Assembly: GCF_947301925.1 (NCBI RefSeq)
Contig: NZ_CAMYUE010000003.1
Span: 186,001 to 250,000, forward strand
DNA: 64,000 nucleotides
Source: an uncultured Ruminococcus sp.
GTDB lineage: Bacteria > Bacillota > Clostridia > Oscillospirales > Ruminococcaceae
Direction of reading: 5' to 3'
Below, piece after piece: positions 17,937 through 27,875 of this stretch; within the stretch, counting starts at the first letter, position 1; the number at the start of each line of letters is the position of its first letter. A program made the position numbers and the translations under genes. The notes below the pieces were generated by a model. The model searched no databases and was not told where the DNA came from. It worked only from the letters and a program-made list of their open reading frames with translations.

Positions 17937-18827
17937 ATGTCTGTAAAGTGCTATGAGACCGACTACAAAAACTACGGAAAATGTCTTTGCCTCGATAATG
18001 GTATTATCAAGCTCATCGCCACTATAGATGTAGGGCCAAGGATAGTTTTCTTCGGTTTTACTGACGGCGAAAACGTTCTCTTTGAAGACATCGACAGAAA
18101 CTTCTATGAGATCAATAACGGGTACGGAGTCTGGTACGCCTACGGCGGACACAGGATCTGGAGCGCCCCCGAGGTGATGCCCGAGACTTATCTCCCCGAC
18201 AATTCAAAGGTAGAAGCTCTGTTTGACGGCGGCGTGCTGACGCTTACGCCTCCCGAGACGAAGTTCGGCAAGCAGTTCGAGCTTGTTATCTCAATGGACG
18301 ATGAAACATCGGTCACTATTGAGAACCGTATCACCAACTGCTCGGATAAACCTTCGGAATTCGCTCCCTGGTCCGTTACGGGACTTGCGGCAGGCGGAAC
18401 GGAGCTGATCCCTCTGTGCAGGGACGACAAGGGATTCCTCCCCAACAGAACGATGGCGCTGTGGAGCTACTCCGCAATAAACGATCATCGCTTTACACTT
18501 GCTGATAAGTACGCTCTGCTGAAGCAGGACCCCAAGGAGAAGCGAGCCTTCAAGGTGGGATTCAATGCCACGGGCAGACAGGTGCTTTACATAAACGGAA
18601 GAAATATATTCAGGATGTGCTTCGACGGCTACAAGGAAGTCAGGTATCCAGATTTCTGTTGTAATTACGAGACCTATACAAACGACCTTTTCCTTGAATG
18701 CGAGCTTCTGGGCGAGCTCAGAGAGTATATGCCCGGCGAGACAGCCTGCATAAAGGAAAAGTGGGAGCTTTCCACCACGGACTGGTCCGCTGAAAAGGTA
18801 ATTGATGAGTTTATAAGTAAAATATAA
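17937..18827 (+). CDS. DUF4380-like, mutarotase-fold protein
   Basis: This 296-residue cytosolic protein has no signal peptide. The strands YGKCLCLDNGIIKLIATIDVGPRI, GYGVWYAYGGHRIWSAPE and the later beta-rich half are like DUF4380/aldose-epimerase-fold proteins. From its fold group it could bind or epimerise a sugar at C1; the reaction is unknown. The start is ATG 17937; the GTG directly before it is less likely, since AAAGGTGAT is 9 bases from the ATG. It is the first gene of the operon with GH3, xylA and the transporter, 18 bases before the GH3 start, so a role in xylose or xylobiose handling is likely. Confidence 0.65.
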   Translation: MSVKCYETDYKNYGKCLCLDNGIIKLIATIDVGPRIVFFGFTDGENVLFEDIDRNFYEINNGYGVWYAYGGHRIWSAPEVMPETYLPDNSKVEALFDGGVLTLTPPETKFGKQFELVISMDDETSVTIENRITNCSDKPSEFAPWSVTGLAAGGTELIPLCRDDKGFLPNRTMALWSYSAINDHRFTLADKYALLKQDPKEKRAFKVGFNATGRQVLYINGRNIFRMCFDGYKEVRYPDFCCNYETYTNDLFLECELLGELREYMPGETACIKEKWELSTTDWSAEKVIDEFISKI

Positions 18828-18845
18828 AAAGGAAAGGAAATGCTT

Positions 18846-20924
18846 ATGGAGAAGTACATGGACGAAGCATTATCCGCACTTGAGAGAGCTGAGGACTTGA
18901 CGGACAGGCTTTCCGTCGAGGAAAAGGCTGAACAGCTCAAATATGACGCTCCTGCTGTGGATCGTCTGGGGATATCCGCTTACAATTGGTGGAGCGAGGG
19001 CCTGCACGGACCTGCAAGAGCAGGAACAGCCACAATGTTCCCGCAGGCTATAGGAATGGCTGCTATGTTCGATGACGAGGCTGTCCGCAAGGCAGGCGAG
19101 ATCACATCGACTGAGGCAAGAGCAAAATACAATGAATATTCCGCTCACGAAGATCGTGACATATATAAAGGCCTTACACTCTGGTCGCCGAATATCAATA
19201 TTTTCCGCGATCCGAGATGGGGAAGAGGCCAGGAGACCTACGGTGAGGATCCGTTCCTGACAACACGTCTGGGCGTTGCCTATACCAAGGGACTTCAGGG
19301 CGAGGGAAAGGTGCTGAGAGTTGCAGCCTGTGCAAAGCATTTTGCTGTACACAGCGGTCCCGAGGCCATAAGACATGAGTTTGACGCCAAGGCAAATATG
19401 AAGGATATGACCGAGACCTATATCGCCGCCTTCGAGGCTCTTGTAAAGGAAGCCAAGGTTGAGAGCGTTATGGGTGCGTACAACCGTGTGAACGGTGAAC
19501 CTGCCTGTGCAAATACATTCCTCATGAACAAGCTTGAGGAATGGGGGTTCGACGGTCATTTCGTTTCAGACTGCTGGGCTATCAGAGATTTCCACACCAA
19601 TCACGGTGTTACAAAGACCGCTCCCGAATCGGCTGCTCTGGCACTGAAGAAGGGCTGCGATCTTAACTGCGGCAATACATATCTTCACCTTCTTGCCGCT
19701 TATAATGAAGGTCTCATCAACGAGGAGGATCTCAGACGCTCCTGTATAAAGCTGATGAGAACACGGGTAAGACTGGGAATGTTCGACAAGTCCACAGAAT
19801 ATGACGGACTTGATTATGATATCGTTTCCTGCGACGAGCACAAGAAGTTCTCGCTGGAATGTTCGGAGCGCTGCATGGTGCTGCTGAGAAACAACGGTAT
19901 CCTGCCGCTTGAGAACGGCAAATACAAGACTATCGGAGTCATCGGTCCCAATGCCGACAGTATCCCCGCACTTGAGGGCAACTACAACGGCAAGGCCGAT
20001 GAGTATGTGACCTTCCTTAACGGTATCCGCGAGGCATTCGACGGAAGAGTCATCTACTCCGAGGGCTGTCACCTTTACAAGGACAGATGTATGGCTCTCG
20101 CACTTCCCGACGACAGACTGGCTGAGGCTGAGATAATCGCAGAGCACTCGGATATCGTTGTTCTTTGCGTAGGCCTTGACGCTACTATAGAAGGCGAAGA
20201 GGGAGATACAGGAAACGAATTCTCGTCAGGTGACAAGAATGACCTCAGACTCCCCGAGTCACAGAGAAAGCTTGTAAAGACGGTAATGGCTAAAGGCAAG
20301 CCCGTCATCATAGTCACTGCAGCAGGCAGTGCAATAAATGTAGAAGCAGACTGCGATGCACTCATTCATGCGTGGTATCCCGGTCAGCTGGGAGGAAGAG
20401 CTCTTGCGAATATACTTTTCGGCAAGGTATCACCCTCCGGCAAGCTTCCCGTTACATTCTATGAGGACGCTTCAAAGCTGCCCGATTTCTCGGATTACAG
20501 CATGAAGGATCGTACATACAGATACTCCGAGGGCAATATCCTTTATCCCTTCGGATTCGGACTTACATACTCCGAAACAGAATGTTCGGAGCTGTCGGTC
20601 AATGACGGAGTGGCTTCCGTGAAGATCACCAATACGGGAAGCCGTGCTACGGAAGACGTAGTGCAGTTCTATATCAAAGCTTATTCGGAGAACGCAGTTC
20701 CCAACCACAGCCTCTGCGGCTTCAAGAGAGTCGCACTTGAGCCCGGTGAGAGTCAGGTCGTACAGATCACTATCCCCGAGAGAGCCTTCATGGCGGTCAA
20801 CGAAAAGGGCGAGTGGGTAAAGGAAGGCAGTGAGTTCACCCTCTACGCAGGCACCTCTCAGCCCGATCCGCTCAGCGAAAAGCTGACAGGAAAAAAATGC
20901 ACATCTCTGAAAATAAATGTATAA
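18846..20924 (+). CDS. GH3 beta-xylosidase (cytosolic)
   Basis: This 692-residue glycoside hydrolase has no signal peptide, so it works on imported oligosaccharides. The GH3 N-terminal barrel shows NWWSEGLHG, DPRWGRGQETYGEDP, KHFAVHSGPE and the nucleophile D242 in FVSDCWAI. The second domain holds GDTGNEFSSGDKNDLRLPESQ and the fibronectin-III-like tail (YSEGNILYPFGFGLTYSE). The pattern resembles beta-xylosidases of the Xyl3/BxlA group. The start is ATG 18846; the ATG at 18840 lies too near the GGAAAGGAAA site. The next gene follows after 12 bases. Confidence 0.92.
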   Translation: MEKYMDEALSALERAEDLTDRLSVEEKAEQLKYDAPAVDRLGISAYNWWSEGLHGPARAGTATMFPQAIGMAAMFDDEAVRKAGEITSTEARAKYNEYSAHEDRDIYKGLTLWSPNINIFRDPRWGRGQETYGEDPFLTTRLGVAYTKGLQGEGKVLRVAACAKHFAVHSGPEAIRHEFDAKANMKDMTETYIAAFEALVKEAKVESVMGAYNRVNGEPACANTFLMNKLEEWGFDGHFVSDCWAIRDFHTNHGVTKTAPESAALALKKGCDLNCGNTYLHLLAAYNEGLINEEDLRRSCIKLMRTRVRLGMFDKSTEYDGLDYDIVSCDEHKKFSLECSERCMVLLRNNGILPLENGKYKTIGVIGPNADSIPALEGNYNGKADEYVTFLNGIREAFDGRVIYSEGCHLYKDRCMALALPDDRLAEAEIIAEHSDIVVLCVGLDATIEGEEGDTGNEFSSGDKNDLRLPESQRKLVKTVMAKGKPVIIVTAAGSAINVEADCDALIHAWYPGQLGGRALANILFGKVSPSGKLPVTFYEDASKLPDFSDYSMKDRTYRYSEGNILYPFGFGLTYSETECSELSVNDGVASVKITNTGSRATEDVVQFYIKAYSENAVPNHSLCGFKRVALEPGESQVVQITIPERAFMAVNEKGEWVKEGSEFTLYAGTSQPDPLSEKLTGKKCTSLKINV

Positions 20925-20936
20925 ATGGAGGATAAA

Positions 20937-22253
20937 ATGGAATTTTTCAGCAATATCGGAAAGATCCAGTATAAGGGAAAAGACAGTACTGATCCTCTCT
21001 CGTTCAAGTACTACAATCCCGATGAGATCATCAACGGCAAGCCGATGCGTGAGCATCTGAAGTTTGCTCTCTCATGGTGGCACACAATGGGCGGCGACGG
21101 AACAGATATGTTCGGCTGCGGCACCACTGACAAGTCATGGGGCGAAACTGATCCCGCTGCAAGAGCAAAGGCTAAGGTCGATGCTGCATTCGAGATCATG
21201 GATAAGCTCTCTATCGACTACTACTGCTTCCATGACCGCGACCTCTCTCCCGAGTACGGCAGCCTCAAGGCTACCAACGATCAGCTCGACATTGTCACTG
21301 ATTACATCAAGGAGAAGCAGGGCGACAAGTTCAAGTGCCTCTGGGGCACGGCAAAGTGCTTCGATCACCCAAGATTCATGCACGGTGCCGGTACATCACC
21401 TTCAGCTGATGTATTCGCTTTCTCAGCAGCACAGATCAAGAAGGCTCTTGAGTCTACAGTAAAGCTCGGCGGTAACGGATATGTATTCTGGGGAGGCCGT
21501 GAGGGTTACGAGACTCTTCTCAATACAAACATGGGTCTTGAGCTTGACAATATGGCTCGTCTTATGAAGATGGCAGTTGAGTACGGCCGTTCAATCGGCT
21601 TCAACGGCGACTTCTACATAGAGCCCAAGCCCAAGGAGCCTACAAAGCATCAGTACGACTTCGATACCGCTACAGTTCTGGGATTCCTCAGAAAGTACGG
21701 CCTCGACAAGGACTTCAAGATGAACATCGAGGCTAACCACGCTACACTTGCTCAGCACACATTCCAGCATGAGCTCCGTGTTGCAAGAGACAACGGCGTG
21801 TTTGGTTCCATCGATGCTAACCAGGGCGATACTCTCCTTGGTTGGGATACAGACCAGTTCCCCACAAACATCTACGACACAACAATGTGTATGTATGAGG
21901 TCATCAAGGCCGGCGGCTTCACAAACGGCGGTCTCAACTTCGATGCTAAGGCACGCAGAGGCAGCTTCACTCCCGAGGATATCTTCTACAGCTATATCGC
22001 CGGTATGGATGCATTCGCACTGGGCTTCAGAGCTGCACTCAAACTCATTGATGACGGACGTATCGATCAGTTCGTAGCAGACAGATATGCTTCATGGAAC
22101 ACAGGAATCGGTGCTGACATCATCGCAGGCAAGGCAGATTTCGCATCACTGGAAAAGTATGCTCTTGAAAAGGGCGAGGTTACAGCTTCACTCTCAAGCG
22201 GCAGACAGGAAATGCTGGAATCAATCGTTAACAACGTTCTTTTCAGTCTTTAA
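20937..22253 (+). CDS. xylA: Xylose isomerase
   Basis: Converts D-xylose to D-xylulose. The 438-residue protein has the long (type II) form with [53 protein letters not shown] and [16 protein letters not shown]. The last segment carries metal-binding Glu and Lys residues, and [10 protein letters not shown] and DANQGD hold further metal ligands. The start is ATG 20937, with GGAGGAT directly upstream; the ATG at 20925 is inside that site. It is in an operon with GH3 and the ABC transporter. No xylulokinase is present in the window. Confidence 0.97.
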   Translation: MEFFSNIGKIQYKGKDSTDPLSFKYYNPDEIINGKPMREHLKFALSWWHTMGGDGTDMFGCGTTDKSWGETDPAARAKAKVDAAFEIMDKLSIDYYCFHDRDLSPEYGSLKATNDQLDIVTDYIKEKQGDKFKCLWGTAKCFDHPRFMHGAGTSPSADVFAFSAAQIKKALESTVKLGGNGYVFWGGREGYETLLNTNMGLELDNMARLMKMAVEYGRSIGFNGDFYIEPKPKEPTKHQYDFDTATVLGFLRKYGLDKDFKMNIEANHATLAQHTFQHELRVARDNGVFGSIDANQGDTLLGWDTDQFPTNIYDTTMCMYEVIKAGGFTNGGLNFDAKARRGSFTPEDIFYSYIAGMDAFALGFRAALKLIDDGRIDQFVADRYASWNTGIGADIIAGKADFASLEKYALEKGEVTASLSSGRQEMLESIVNNVLFSL

Positions 22254-22300
22254 GACTGTTAAGATAAAAAAACAATTTTTATAATTGGAGGTCAAGAAAA

Positions 22301-23668
22301 ATGAAAAAAGCATTATCGGTCATCTCAGCAATCGCTCTTCTCGCTTCTTCAGTAGCAGCTACAGGTTGTAGCAAGAAGGATGAGGGCACAACCACAAAGG
22401 ACGGCAAGACTGTCATCAATCTCTGGACTTTCACAGATGAAGTTCCCGGCATGGTAAAGAAGTTCATGGCTACACACCCTGACTTCGATGCTAAGTATGA
22501 GATCAAGGAAACAATCATTCCTACAACTGACGGTAACTACCAGCCTGCACTCGACAAGGCACTCCAGGGCGGCGGCGCTGACGCTCCCGACTTCTTCTGT
22601 GCTGAGGCTGCATTCGTTCTGAAGTATACACAGGGCGATATGTCCAGCTACGCTGCACCTTACAAGGATCTCGGAATCGACGTTGACAACGAGATCAAGG
22701 CTGCTGACATTGCACAGTACTCAGTTGATATCGGAACCAACCCCAGCGGCGACGTTGTAGGTCTCGGATATCAGGCTACAGGCGGTGCTTTCATCTACAG
22801 ACGTTCAGTTGCTAAGGCTGCTTTCGGCACTGACGATCCGGCAACAGTTTCCGAGAAGATCGGCGGCGGCTCAGGCAGCTGGGATAAGTTCTTCGAGGCA
22901 GCTGACGAGCTCAAGAAGAAGGGCTACGGAATCGTATCAGGCGACGGTGATCTCTGGCACGCAGTTGAGAACAGCTCTGACAAGGGTTGGCTCGACGGTG
23001 ACAAGCTCTACATCGATCCTAAGCGTGAGGAATTCCTCGACCTGTCCAAGAAGCTCAAGGACAACGGCTACCACAACGACACAGAGGACTGGGGCGATGC
23101 TTGGTTCGCTGATATGAAGGGCGAGGGCGATCAGGAAGTTCTCGGATTCTTCGGACCTGCTTGGCTCATCAACTACACTCTCGCAGCTAACTGCGGCGGT
23201 GAAGCTGTTGGCGAAGGCACATACGGTGACTGGGCAGTTTGTGAGCCTCCTATCGGCTTCTTCTGGGGCGGTACATGGCTCATCGCTAACAAGGATTCAA
23301 AGGTTAAGGATGCAGTTGGACAGATCATTGACTGGATCACACTCGACTGTACTCAGGATGGTCTCCAGTACATGTGGGCTAACGGTACTCTCAACGGCGA
23401 AGGCGGTACTAAGGACTGCGTAGCTTCAGGTACAGTTATGGCTATGTCTGATGGCTCACTCGACTTCCTCGGCGGACAGAATATGTTCGACGTATTCGTT
23501 CCCGCTAACCAGTTTGCAAACGGTAAGAACCTCACTCAGCACGATGAGAAGATCAATAGCCTCTGGCGTGGTCAGGTTCGTCAGTACACAGCTGGTAACA
23601 AGTCAAGAGACGACGCTATCAAGGATTTCAAGCAGGAAGTTGCTGATACTCTCGACATTCAGTCCTGA
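22301..23668 (+). CDS. Sugar ABC transporter substrate-binding lipoprotein
   Basis: This 455-residue surface lipoprotein has a signal peptide and lipobox (VAATGC, Cys at about 23), then a family 1 extracellular solute-binding fold (NLWTFTDEVPGMVKKFMATHPDF, EAADELKKKGYG, GFFWGGTWLIANKDSKVKDA). Codon use is strongly biased to a few codons, a sign of high expression. It precedes two permease genes behind a hairpin and follows xylA, so the ligand is probably a xylo-oligosaccharide. The ATP-binding subunit is not here and is probably a shared MsmK-type ATPase. Confidence 0.9.
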   Translation: MKKALSVISAIALLASSVAATGCSKKDEGTTTKDGKTVINLWTFTDEVPGMVKKFMATHPDFDAKYEIKETIIPTTDGNYQPALDKALQGGGADAPDFFCAEAAFVLKYTQGDMSSYAAPYKDLGIDVDNEIKAADIAQYSVDIGTNPSGDVVGLGYQATGGAFIYRRSVAKAAFGTDDPATVSEKIGGGSGSWDKFFEAADELKKKGYGIVSGDGDLWHAVENSSDKGWLDGDKLYIDPKREEFLDLSKKLKDNGYHNDTEDWGDAWFADMKGEGDQEVLGFFGPAWLINYTLAANCGGEAVGEGTYGDWAVCEPPIGFFWGGTWLIANKDSKVKDAVGQIIDWITLDCTQDGLQYMWANGTLNGEGGTKDCVASGTVMAMSDGSLDFLGGQNMFDVFVPANQFANGKNLTQHDEKINSLWRGQVRQYTAGNKSRDDAIKDFKQEVADTLDIQS

Positions 23669-23689
23669 TTGAATTTTTCCTAAAAAAGA

Positions 23690-23717
23690 GCTGTACCGCA
23701 GTTATCTGCGGTACAGC
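23690..23717 (+). terminator. Intra-operon hairpin after binding-protein gene
   Basis: GCTGTACCGCAG/CTGCGGTACAGC is a perfect 12-base stem with a TTAT loop. No T-run follows. Such hairpins often stabilise the binding-protein mRNA or lower permease expression. Confidence 0.7.
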
Positions 23718-23744
23718 CCTCTAAAAAAAAGGAGGCTAACGGCT

Positions 23745-24737
23745 TTGAAAACGAAGCTCAAGGGTATTAGTTATTCAAAATACGGATATCTCTTCAGTAT
23801 TCCTTTTGTTGTTGCATTTTTGATATTTACGCTGTATCCTACAATATATACAGCTACCCTCGGTTTTACGGACTGCAGAGGCGTAATGGGTCCCGATAAC
23901 TATAAGTTCCTCGACCACCCGTTTGAAATCTTCAAGTCTGTATTAGAGAATGATTCCTTTAGGCTCTCACTGAAGAATACTATAGGAATCTGGGTGATGA
24001 ACTTCTTCCCCCAGATAACAATAGCTCTTCTGCTTACTGCGTGGTTCACATCACACAGCAATGAGATCAGATGTAAAGGCTTCTTTAAGGTCGTTTTCTA
24101 TATGCCGAACATCATTACGGCTGCAACAGTTGCGATCCTGTTCAAGGCACTTTTCAGTTATCCGACCGGCCCTGTGAACGATCTGCTCGTATCAACAGGA
24201 CTCAGGGATTCATCTTACTATTTCGCCACAAACAAAACTGCAGCACGTCTTATCGTTGCGTTTATACAGTTCTGGACATGGTACGGAAATACAATGATCG
24301 TGCTTATCTCGGGTGTACTCGGAATAAGCCCAGATATCTATGAAGCGGCAGAGATCGACGGAGCGAACGGTGTTCAGACCTTCTTCCGTATTACGATACC
24401 TAATCTGAAAACAGTTTTACTGTATACACTCATCACCAGCCTTGTCGGCGGTCTGAATATGTTCGATATTCCTTTCCTCTTCCTTAATGGAGGACCCGAC
24501 AGAGCTACTCTCACAACGAGTGTGTATATTTACAATCAGGCTTTCGCGGGAAGCTACCTATACAACAAGGCAGCGGCCGCAAGTATGGTCATGTGGGTAA
24601 TCATTGCTCTATGCTCCGCAGTACTATTCTTTGTAATGCGTGATAAAGATCAGATCAAGCTCGATAAGGAGCTCAAGAAAGCCAAGAAAGAAGCTAAACG
24701 CGTTGCGAAGGGAGGAGCAGATCAATGGCAGTGGTGA
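23745..24737 (+). CDS. Sugar ABC transporter permease (MalF/UgpA type)
   Basis: This 330-residue inner-membrane protein has six predicted helices. The EAA loop reads EAAEIDGANGVQTFFRITIPNLK, the contact site for the ATPase. The start is TTG 23745, nine bases from GGAGG; no ATG is available in that position. Its 3' end overlaps the next permease by 13 bases. The C-terminal tail is Lys-rich (KLDKELKKAKKEAKR). Confidence 0.92.
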   Translation: MKTKLKGISYSKYGYLFSIPFVVAFLIFTLYPTIYTATLGFTDCRGVMGPDNYKFLDHPFEIFKSVLENDSFRLSLKNTIGIWVMNFFPQITIALLLTAWFTSHSNEIRCKGFFKVVFYMPNIITAATVAILFKALFSYPTGPVNDLLVSTGLRDSSYYFATNKTAARLIVAFIQFWTWYGNTMIVLISGVLGISPDIYEAAEIDGANGVQTFFRITIPNLKTVLLYTLITSLVGGLNMFDIPFLFLNGGPDRATLTTSVYIYNQAFAGSYLYNKAAAASMVMWVIIALCSAVLFFVMRDKDQIKLDKELKKAKKEAKRVAKGGADQWQW

Positions 24738-25576
24738 ATAAAAAAGCATCAACTTATGCTTTTAAGATCATTGCGTACACATTTTGTTTATTGCTCACCA
24801 TTCTGAGTTTATTTCCGTTCGTTATCATGATCGTGAACTCTACCAGAAGCACAGGTGAAATCCAGAGCCACGCAATTTCATTCATTCCCGGTTCCAATTT
24901 AAAAGCAAACTGGAATGTTCTTATGGGACGAGGCTTCGATCCATTCGCAGGTTTCAGACACTCTCTGATCATATCTGTTGGTTCGACAGCTTGTAATGTT
25001 TATTTCTCAACAATGACAGCATTCGCACTCGTTGCGTATGACTGGAAACTGAGAAAGCCGTTCTTTACAGTTATCATGGCGGTTCTTATGATACCTGCTC
25101 AGGTAACAAGTATCGGTTTCTATCAGTTTATGTATAAGATCCATTGGACCAATAACTACCTTCCTCTTATACTCCCTGCAATCGCAGCACCCGCAACTGT
25201 ATTCTTCATGAGGCAATACATGATTCCTTCACTCCCGATGGAAATTCTTCAGTCGGCGAGAATCGACGGTGCAGGCGAATTCAGGATCTTCAACCAGATA
25301 GTGCTTCCTATGATGAAGCCAGCGATGGCTACCCAGGCTATCTTCTCGTTCGTAATGAGCTGGAACCAGCTGTTTATGCCCCAGATCCTCATTACAGATA
25401 TGGAGAAGTACACAATGCCGCAGATGGTAAGCCTGCTAAACGGTGACGCGTACAGGACCGAGTATGGTTCCGTTTATCTGGGTCTGTTCTTGACGGTAGT
25501 GCCAATATTGATCGCATACTTCATACTGTCCAAGTACATTATCGAAGGTGTTGCGCTCGGCGGCGTCAAGGGCTGA
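24725..25576 (+). CDS. Sugar ABC transporter permease (MalG/UgpE type)
   Basis: This 283-residue membrane protein has the MalG-type EAA loop ILQSARIDGAGEFRIFNQIVLPMMKPA and the terminal VALGGVKG signature of the family. It overlaps the upstream permease, so the two are translationally coupled. It forms the heterodimeric channel for the sugar bound by the 22301 lipoprotein. An intrinsic terminator follows and ends the operon. Confidence 0.93.
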   Translation: MAVVNKKASTYAFKIIAYTFCLLLTILSLFPFVIMIVNSTRSTGEIQSHAISFIPGSNLKANWNVLMGRGFDPFAGFRHSLIISVGSTACNVYFSTMTAFALVAYDWKLRKPFFTVIMAVLMIPAQVTSIGFYQFMYKIHWTNNYLPLILPAIAAPATVFFMRQYMIPSLPMEILQSARIDGAGEFRIFNQIVLPMMKPAMATQAIFSFVMSWNQLFMPQILITDMEKYTMPQMVSLLNGDAYRTEYGSVYLGLFLTVVPILIAYFILSKYIIEGVALGGVKG

Positions 25577-25616
25577 TGTTTTCTTAATGTTATCACATTT
25601 TTCTTTCTTAAATCTT

Positions 25617-25650
25617 TGAGGGCTGTACCTTCGGGTACAGTCCTCTTTGT
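25617..25650 (+). terminator. Terminator of the xylose operon
   Basis: GAGGGCTGTACC/GGTACAGTCCTC with a TTCG loop, followed by TTTGTGTT. It reuses the GCTGTACC sequence of the intra-operon hairpin at 23690. Confidence 0.8.
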
Positions 25651-25680
25651 GTTATGAGGGGAATAATATTTCGCCAGACC

Positions 25681-25709
25681 TTGCATTTGCTGAAAAAACG
25701 TGGTATAAT
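25681..25709 (+). promoter_or_regulatory. Promoter of fhs operon
   Basis: TTGCAT (25681-25686), a 17-base spacer and TATAAT (25704-25709). Confidence 0.8.
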
Positions 25710-25745
25710 AAAATTACTATTACAACGACACGGAGGATATTATTT

Positions 25746-27419
25746 ATGTTATCTGATATCGAAATCGCTCAGAGTGCCGATATGAAGCATATAACCGAGA
25801 TCGCTGCGGAGCTCGGCATCGGCAGTGAGGACATCGAGCCCTACGGCCACTATAAGGCAAAGATGTCCGAGGCTCTCTATGAAAAGCTTGCAGACAGGGA
25901 AAACGGCAAGCTCATACTCGTGACCGCCATCAATCCCACTCCCGCCGGCGAGGGTAAGACCACAATAAGCGTCGGACTTTCGGACGCTATGCGCAGGATA
26001 GGCAAAAAGACAGTGCTGGCTCTCCGCGAGCCCTCTCTTGGCCCTGTTTTCGGTATGAAGGGCGGCGCAGCAGGCGGCGGATACGCTCAGGTAGTCCCCA
26101 TGGAGGACATCAACCTTCACTTTACAGGTGATATGCACGCTATAACAGCTGCAAACAACCTTCTCTGCGCTATGATAGACAATCATCTCCAGCAGGGAAA
26201 CGAGCTTCAGATAGACCAGCGCAGGATCCTTTTCAAGCGCTGTATGGATATGAATGACCGTGCGCTGAGAAATATCCTCATCGGCCTCGGCGGAAGAGCC
26301 AACGGCGTTCCCCGTGAGGACGGTTTCAATATCACAGTTGCCTCAGAGGTAATGGCTATACTCTGCCTTGCTTCGGATATTGCCGATCTGAAGGAGAGAC
26401 TGGGAAATATACTTGTTGCCTATAACCTCAGCGGCGAGCCTGTCTTTGCTAAGGATCTGGGCTGTACAGGAGCTATGACTGCGCTTCTCAGGGACGCTCT
26501 CAAGCCCAATCTGGTCCAGACTCTTGAGAATACTCCCGCATTCATACACGGCGGTCCCTTTGCGAATATCGCTCACGGCTGCAATTCACTCAGAGCTACA
26601 AAGCTTGCTCTCAAGCTTGGCGACTATGTTGTTACGGAGGCCGGATTCGGCTCCGATCTTGGCGCTGAGAAGTTCATGGACATCAAGTGCCGTATCAGCG
26701 GACTTGCGCCCTCATGCGTGGTGCTGGTAGCTACAATAAAGGCTCTCAAATACAACGGCGGAGTTCAGAAGAACGACCTTGCCAAGGAGAATATGTGGGC
26801 TCTGGAAAAGGGTATCGAGAACCTGAGAACTCATATCGAGAACCTCCACAAGTTCCATGTGCCTGTTGTTGTGGCAATAAACCGCTTTGCTACGGATACA
26901 GACGAGGAAGTAAAGTTCGTACAGGATTTCTGCGCTGATATGGGCGTTGAGGTATCCATGTGCGAGGTCTTCGCAAAGGGCGGCGAAGGCGGAAAGGATC
27001 TGGCACAGAAGGTATGCGAGACCATCGACCTTGTTAGCGGAAACGATTTCAAGCCCATTTATGACACAGAGACTACCATAAAGGACAAGGTGGAGAGGAT
27101 AGCCAAGGAGATCTACCGCGCTGACGGCGTGACATTTACTCCGCAGGCCGAGAAGGCTATCAAGGAGATCGAGAGCATCGGCTTCTGGGATCTGCCAATA
27201 TGTGTTGCAAAGACTCAGTATTCACTTTCAGATAATCCCAATCTTCTCGGAAAGCCCAAGAACTTCAAGATAACTGTCCGTGACGCAAGACTGTCATCAG
27301 GTGCCGGATTCGTTGTCATCTACACAGGCGATATCCTGACTATGCCGGGACTGCCCAAGGCTCCTGCTGCTCTCAATATCGACTGCAAGGACGACGGCAG
27401 CATCACAGGACTTTTCTGA
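25746..27419 (+). CDS. fhs: Formate-tetrahydrofolate ligase
   Basis: Makes 10-formyl-tetrahydrofolate from formate, ATP and tetrahydrofolate, for purine and formyl-Met synthesis. The 557-residue protein has [19 protein letters not shown] (P-loop), [20 protein letters not shown] and the tail [10 protein letters not shown], all conserved in the family. The start is ATG 25746, seven bases from CGGAGGAT; upstream in-frame codons belong to the promoter. It leads an operon with tsaE, tsaB, rpiB and upp. Confidence 0.97.
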   Translation: MLSDIEIAQSADMKHITEIAAELGIGSEDIEPYGHYKAKMSEALYEKLADRENGKLILVTAINPTPAGEGKTTISVGLSDAMRRIGKKTVLALREPSLGPVFGMKGGAAGGGYAQVVPMEDINLHFTGDMHAITAANNLLCAMIDNHLQQGNELQIDQRRILFKRCMDMNDRALRNILIGLGGRANGVPREDGFNITVASEVMAILCLASDIADLKERLGNILVAYNLSGEPVFAKDLGCTGAMTALLRDALKPNLVQTLENTPAFIHGGPFANIAHGCNSLRATKLALKLGDYVVTEAGFGSDLGAEKFMDIKCRISGLAPSCVVLVATIKALKYNGGVQKNDLAKENMWALEKGIENLRTHIENLHKFHVPVVVAINRFATDTDEEVKFVQDFCADMGVEVSMCEVFAKGGEGGKDLAQKVCETIDLVSGNDFKPIYDTETTIKDKVERIAKEIYRADGVTFTPQAEKAIKEIESIGFWDLPICVAKTQYSLSDNPNLLGKPKNFKITVRDARLSSGAGFVVIYTGDILTMPGLPKAPAALNIDCKDDGSITGLF

Positions 27420-27434
27420 TCGGACTGAGAGAAT

Positions 27435-27875
27435 ATGAAGATAATCACTCATTCTCCACAGGAGACTATCGCCGCAGCTCAGAAGCTGGGCGGTATGCTC
27501 GGGCCGGGAGACATGATAGCTTATAAAGGCGGACTCGGCGCAGGAAAGACTACCTTTACCCGCGGCCTTGCCATCGGCATGGGACTGGGAGACAGCGTTA
27601 CATCTCCCACCTTTGCGCTGGTAAACGAGTACCGCGGCGAGAGGATCACTCTGTATCATTTCGATATGTACCGCATAAGCTCCGAGGAGGACTTAGAGTC
27701 TACTGGCTTCTATGATTACCCCTTTGAGGAGAACGTGGCGGCAGTGGAGTGGTCTGAGAATATCGCGGGATTCCTCCCGAAGGACACTGTTTACATCACC
27801 ATTAACAGCCTGGGAGAGAATGACAGGGAAATAATTATCGAGGACGGTGGAAGATTTGCTGCTACTTGGGATTGA
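27435..27875 (+). CDS. tsaE: tRNA t6A synthesis ATPase
   Basis: Works with TsaB and TsaD to make N6-threonylcarbamoyl-adenosine in tRNAs reading ANN codons. The 146-residue protein has Walker A GLGAGKTTF (about 33-41), then TSPTFALVNEY and HFDMYR, typical of TsaE. It starts 16 bases after fhs and overlaps tsaB by 29 bases. tsaD is not in the window. Confidence 0.95.
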   Translation: MKIITHSPQETIAAAQKLGGMLGPGDMIAYKGGLGAGKTTFTRGLAIGMGLGDSVTSPTFALVNEYRGERITLYHFDMYRISSEEDLESTGFYDYPFEENVAAVEWSENIAGFLPKDTVYITINSLGENDREIIIEDGGRFAATWD

